This document shows, piece after piece, positions 57,802 to 59,419 of a stretch of DNA of 59,419 bases. Source of the stretch: Elusimicrobia bacterium RIFOXYA12_FULL_51_18 (GTDB lineage: Bacteria; Elusimicrobiota; Elusimicrobia; Elusimicrobiales; UBA9959); NCBI GenBank assembly GCA_001800245.1, contig MGVA01000051.1, forward strand, positions 1 to 59,419, in the 5' to 3' direction. Numbering within the stretch: position 1 is the first letter of the stretch; every line of letters starts with the position of its first letter. Below the pieces are notes generated by a model. The model worked only from the letters and a program-made list of their open reading frames with translations, had not been told where the DNA came from and searched no databases. Both the position numbers and the translations under genes were made by a program.

Positions 57802-59058
57802 TTATTTTATCCACTTTATGAAGTCGTCCCATTTTGAATCCTTAGCCCACGTCAGATCGTTATAGCTGGGGGTGTAGGAACTGGGAATATAAACAGCCAG
57901 GCCGAAAGAATTGGCATACTTGGTGCCGGTGACCCGGTTGTGCAGTATCAGGTCCGTCTTAAGGAAACCCATCAGTTCCTTTCCTTTTTCGGCCACGGCG
58001 GCGCTGGCCGTTCCGTCGCTGACAAGCTTCACGAAATGATAGAGATCCTTATTAGTGGAGTAGTAGAACGCCTGGGCCTTGGTCCGGGCGTTCTTCACGT
58101 TCGCCAGATCGCCGGCGGCCATAACTTCAGCCGTCCACCCATCAAGCAACTGTGTCAACTTGCCGAAAGAGGCGGTCTTTATTGAGGACTGTGTCGCCCC
58201 CTGCTTGATGGCCTGATAATGATCCGTATAAGAATCCACCATGGCCTTTGAGAGGTCCGCGGCGGACATGTCGGGCGTGGCGGCCAGAGGGCCGAGCCAC
58301 GTGTTATAAGTATAACCATCTCCGGGTTCGGTCTCTTCGGAGGCCACGATATAATCGGCATAATCTTTTATTTGATAGCCCACTTCCGCCATCTGCATCA
58401 GGCAGGCGTCCATGGAGAAAACATCTATCTTGCCGATCTGGGCCATGGCCTGGCTCAGCTGCGGGGTGGTGATATGATTTCCGGATTCGTCGTCGTAGGA
58501 GATACCTCTGTCTTCAAAAGGGCGTTCCTTATTCCAGCCGGCGCCATGGTTCCAGACTACCAGCACATAATGCCGGGCCGGATATTTTTCCATAGCCCAT
58601 TTGGTGAATCCGACCAGATATTCCCAGCTGCCCATATCGGATTTAGGGATTTCCATCACTATAGGGGAAGTGATCTTGCTGGTATCGGCGTCCTTCTGGA
58701 CCAGATACCTTCTGGAACCTTTCCAGTCTCCCTCGGCGGATGAGTAACCGTCGATACGGCCCAGTTCCGCGACAATGTTGACATTAGCATCGGAGCCTAT
58801 CACTTCCATCTCGTTAACGTCTGAAAGACCGTATGATTCAAGGTTGTTCTTAGCGTTTACGAACACCATTATGGTCCAGTTCTTTGCGGCTTTGGGATTG
58901 CCTGGCATCGGGATAACGTCCGCGCCGGGGTTGGCGGCCCTAACCTGTTCCACCACACTGGCCAAGCTGCCCTTCTGATCGAAAGTGATGCCGTCCGCCG
59001 CGTAAACGGAAGAAACCAGCATCAGCGTTGCTAGCGCACCGAATATCTTACTTGTCAT
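57802..59058 (-). CDS. secreted clostripain-family (C11) cysteine peptidase
   Basis: A 418-residue exported caspase-fold peptidase. The signal peptide is MTSKIFGALATLMLVSSVYAA. The domain begins NWTIMVFVNAKNNLESYGLS, the catalytic His is in VVWNHGAGW, and the catalytic Cys in VFSMDACLMQMAEVGYQI, followed by VASEETEPGDGYTY. C11 peptidases cleave after basic residues and are often self-activating. The last 100 residues (RVTGTKYANSFGLAVYIPSS) match the family ending. A good ribosome site (AGGGAGGATGT) and a separate promoter and terminator make it a single-gene unit. Confidence 0.94.
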   Translation of the reverse strand: MTSKIFGALATLMLVSSVYAADGITFDQKGSLASVVEQVRAANPGADVIPMPGNPKAAKNWTIMVFVNAKNNLESYGLSDVNEMEVIGSDANVNIVAELGRIDGYSSAEGDWKGSRRYLVQKDADTSKITSPIVMEIPKSDMGSWEYLVGFTKWAMEKYPARHYVLVVWNHGAGWNKERPFEDRGISYDDESGNHITTPQLSQAMAQIGKIDVFSMDACLMQMAEVGYQIKDYADYIVASEETEPGDGYTYNTWLGPLAATPDMSAADLSKAMVDSYTDHYQAIKQGATQSSIKTASFGKLTQLLDGWTAEVMAAGDLANVKNARTKAQAFYYSTNKDLYHFVKLVSDGTASAAVAEKGKELMGFLKTDLILHNRVTGTKYANSFGLAVYIPSSYTPSYNDLTWAKDSKWDDFIKWIK

Positions 59059-59127
59059 TATTTACATCCTCCCTATCTGTCAATATGGCCTTGCGCCCCG
59101 GGCGCCGGCCGGATCCTGCTTTTAGGA

Positions 59128-59157
59128 ATAGTAATAAAAGTCTCTTTTCAGAGTCAA
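59128..59157 (-). promoter_or_regulatory. likely promoter of the clostripain-family gene
   Basis: On the minus strand TTGACT (59157-59152), 18-bp spacer, TACTAT (59133-59128). It would give a leader of about 60 nt before ATG 59058. Confidence 0.45.
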
Positions 59158-59254
59158 GCAAAATTTCGGGGACGATTAAAAAACCCATTTCCGATTTTCC
59201 TTCTTTACCTTCTCAATAACCGCGGGCGACCCGGCGTAGCCCGATCTATTGAGC

Positions 59255-59419
59255 CTCACATAAGTAATGTCCTAGTTGGAGGCTTGGATTTGAGATGGCT
59301 GCGAGGCGCGACGAACGAGCATGCCGGTGGCCTGTGAGCGAGGAGCAACGAAGCAGCCGCTCAAGCCTATGGCAGTGCCGTGACAAACGCTATGCGGATC
59401 AAACGGCCAAAGGCAAGCC
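59255..59419. repeat. possible third, divergent copy of the MITE core (cut by the window end)
   Basis: The segment around 59295-59360 has the blocks TTTGAG, GCGACGAACGAGCAT, CTGTGAGCGAGGAGCAACGA in the same order as the cores of the elements at 32654 and 44583, but with many changes and no visible right end. I see no gene in 59158-59419. Confidence 0.35.

Overview
The window (about 59.4 kb, roughly 50-55 % GC by eye) is a stretch of bacterial chromosome with mostly dense, minus-strand genes preceded by strong AGGAGG-type ribosome sites. Signal peptides, a lipocalin lipoprotein, a PorV/UPF0164-like outer-membrane protein and other exported proteins point to a two-membrane (Gram-negative) cell. 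Hybrid cluster protein, polyferredoxin and an AmmeMemoRadiSam radical-SAM set fit an anaerobic or facultative life. The mixture (clostripain-family secreted peptidase, PorV-like protein, many glycan enzymes) would suit Elusimicrobiota or a related phylum, but no rRNA or marker gene here proves it.

Layout. 1-7.8 kb: exported proteins, a secreted GH13 amylase, a two-subunit NSS transporter with an easily missed 45-residue small subunit, a P-loop orphan, TerC and a periplasmic FKBP isomerase. 8.0-18.8 kb: a six-gene saccharide operon: secreted glycoamylase/GH144-like glucanase with a CBM9-like tail, a solute-binding protein fused to its permease, a second permease, GH94 phosphorylase, GH35-like glycosidase and the ATPase. 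19.3-21.5 kb: an Rrf2 regulator and hydroxylamine reductase behind a well-formed promoter whose -10 box lies inside a palindrome. 21.5-34.7 kb: an accessory zone full of decayed mobile DNA (serine-recombinase fragment, IS21-like ends, a 151-bp mini-element, a dead IS30 element that is itself interrupted by a MITE) around a two-component cluster, an initiator tRNA, a lipocalin / T4-endonuclease-V-like / beta-barrel operon, and several broken genes including a chimeric sensor gene made by fusing a Cache sensor to half of a duplicated envelope protein.

34.7-48.4 kb: core-like genes: a GT-C glycosyltransferase, metallophosphoesterase, adenine deaminase, TSUP permease, PgeF/LACC1-type oxidoreductase, GNAT plus DUF2156 pair, zinc carboxypeptidase, a polyferredoxin / zinc-ribbon / CcdA-like redox operon split by a MITE, and a large spermidine-synthase-like membrane protein. 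48.4-53.4 kb: an AmmeMemoRadiSam operon in which MEMO and AMMECR1 are fused and exported, encoded with a trypsin-like/TPR protein, a membrane-anchored radical SAM enzyme and a LOG-family protein. 53.7-59.1 kb: dxs, a polyprenyl diphosphate synthase, a PorV-like protein and a secreted clostripain-family peptidase.

The most unusual features are the exported AmmeMemoRadiSam operon, the binding-protein/permease fusion, and the small mobile elements that carry the same core of about 88 bp between different terminal inverted repeats. All functional calls come from motif recognition by eye; no database search was possible.
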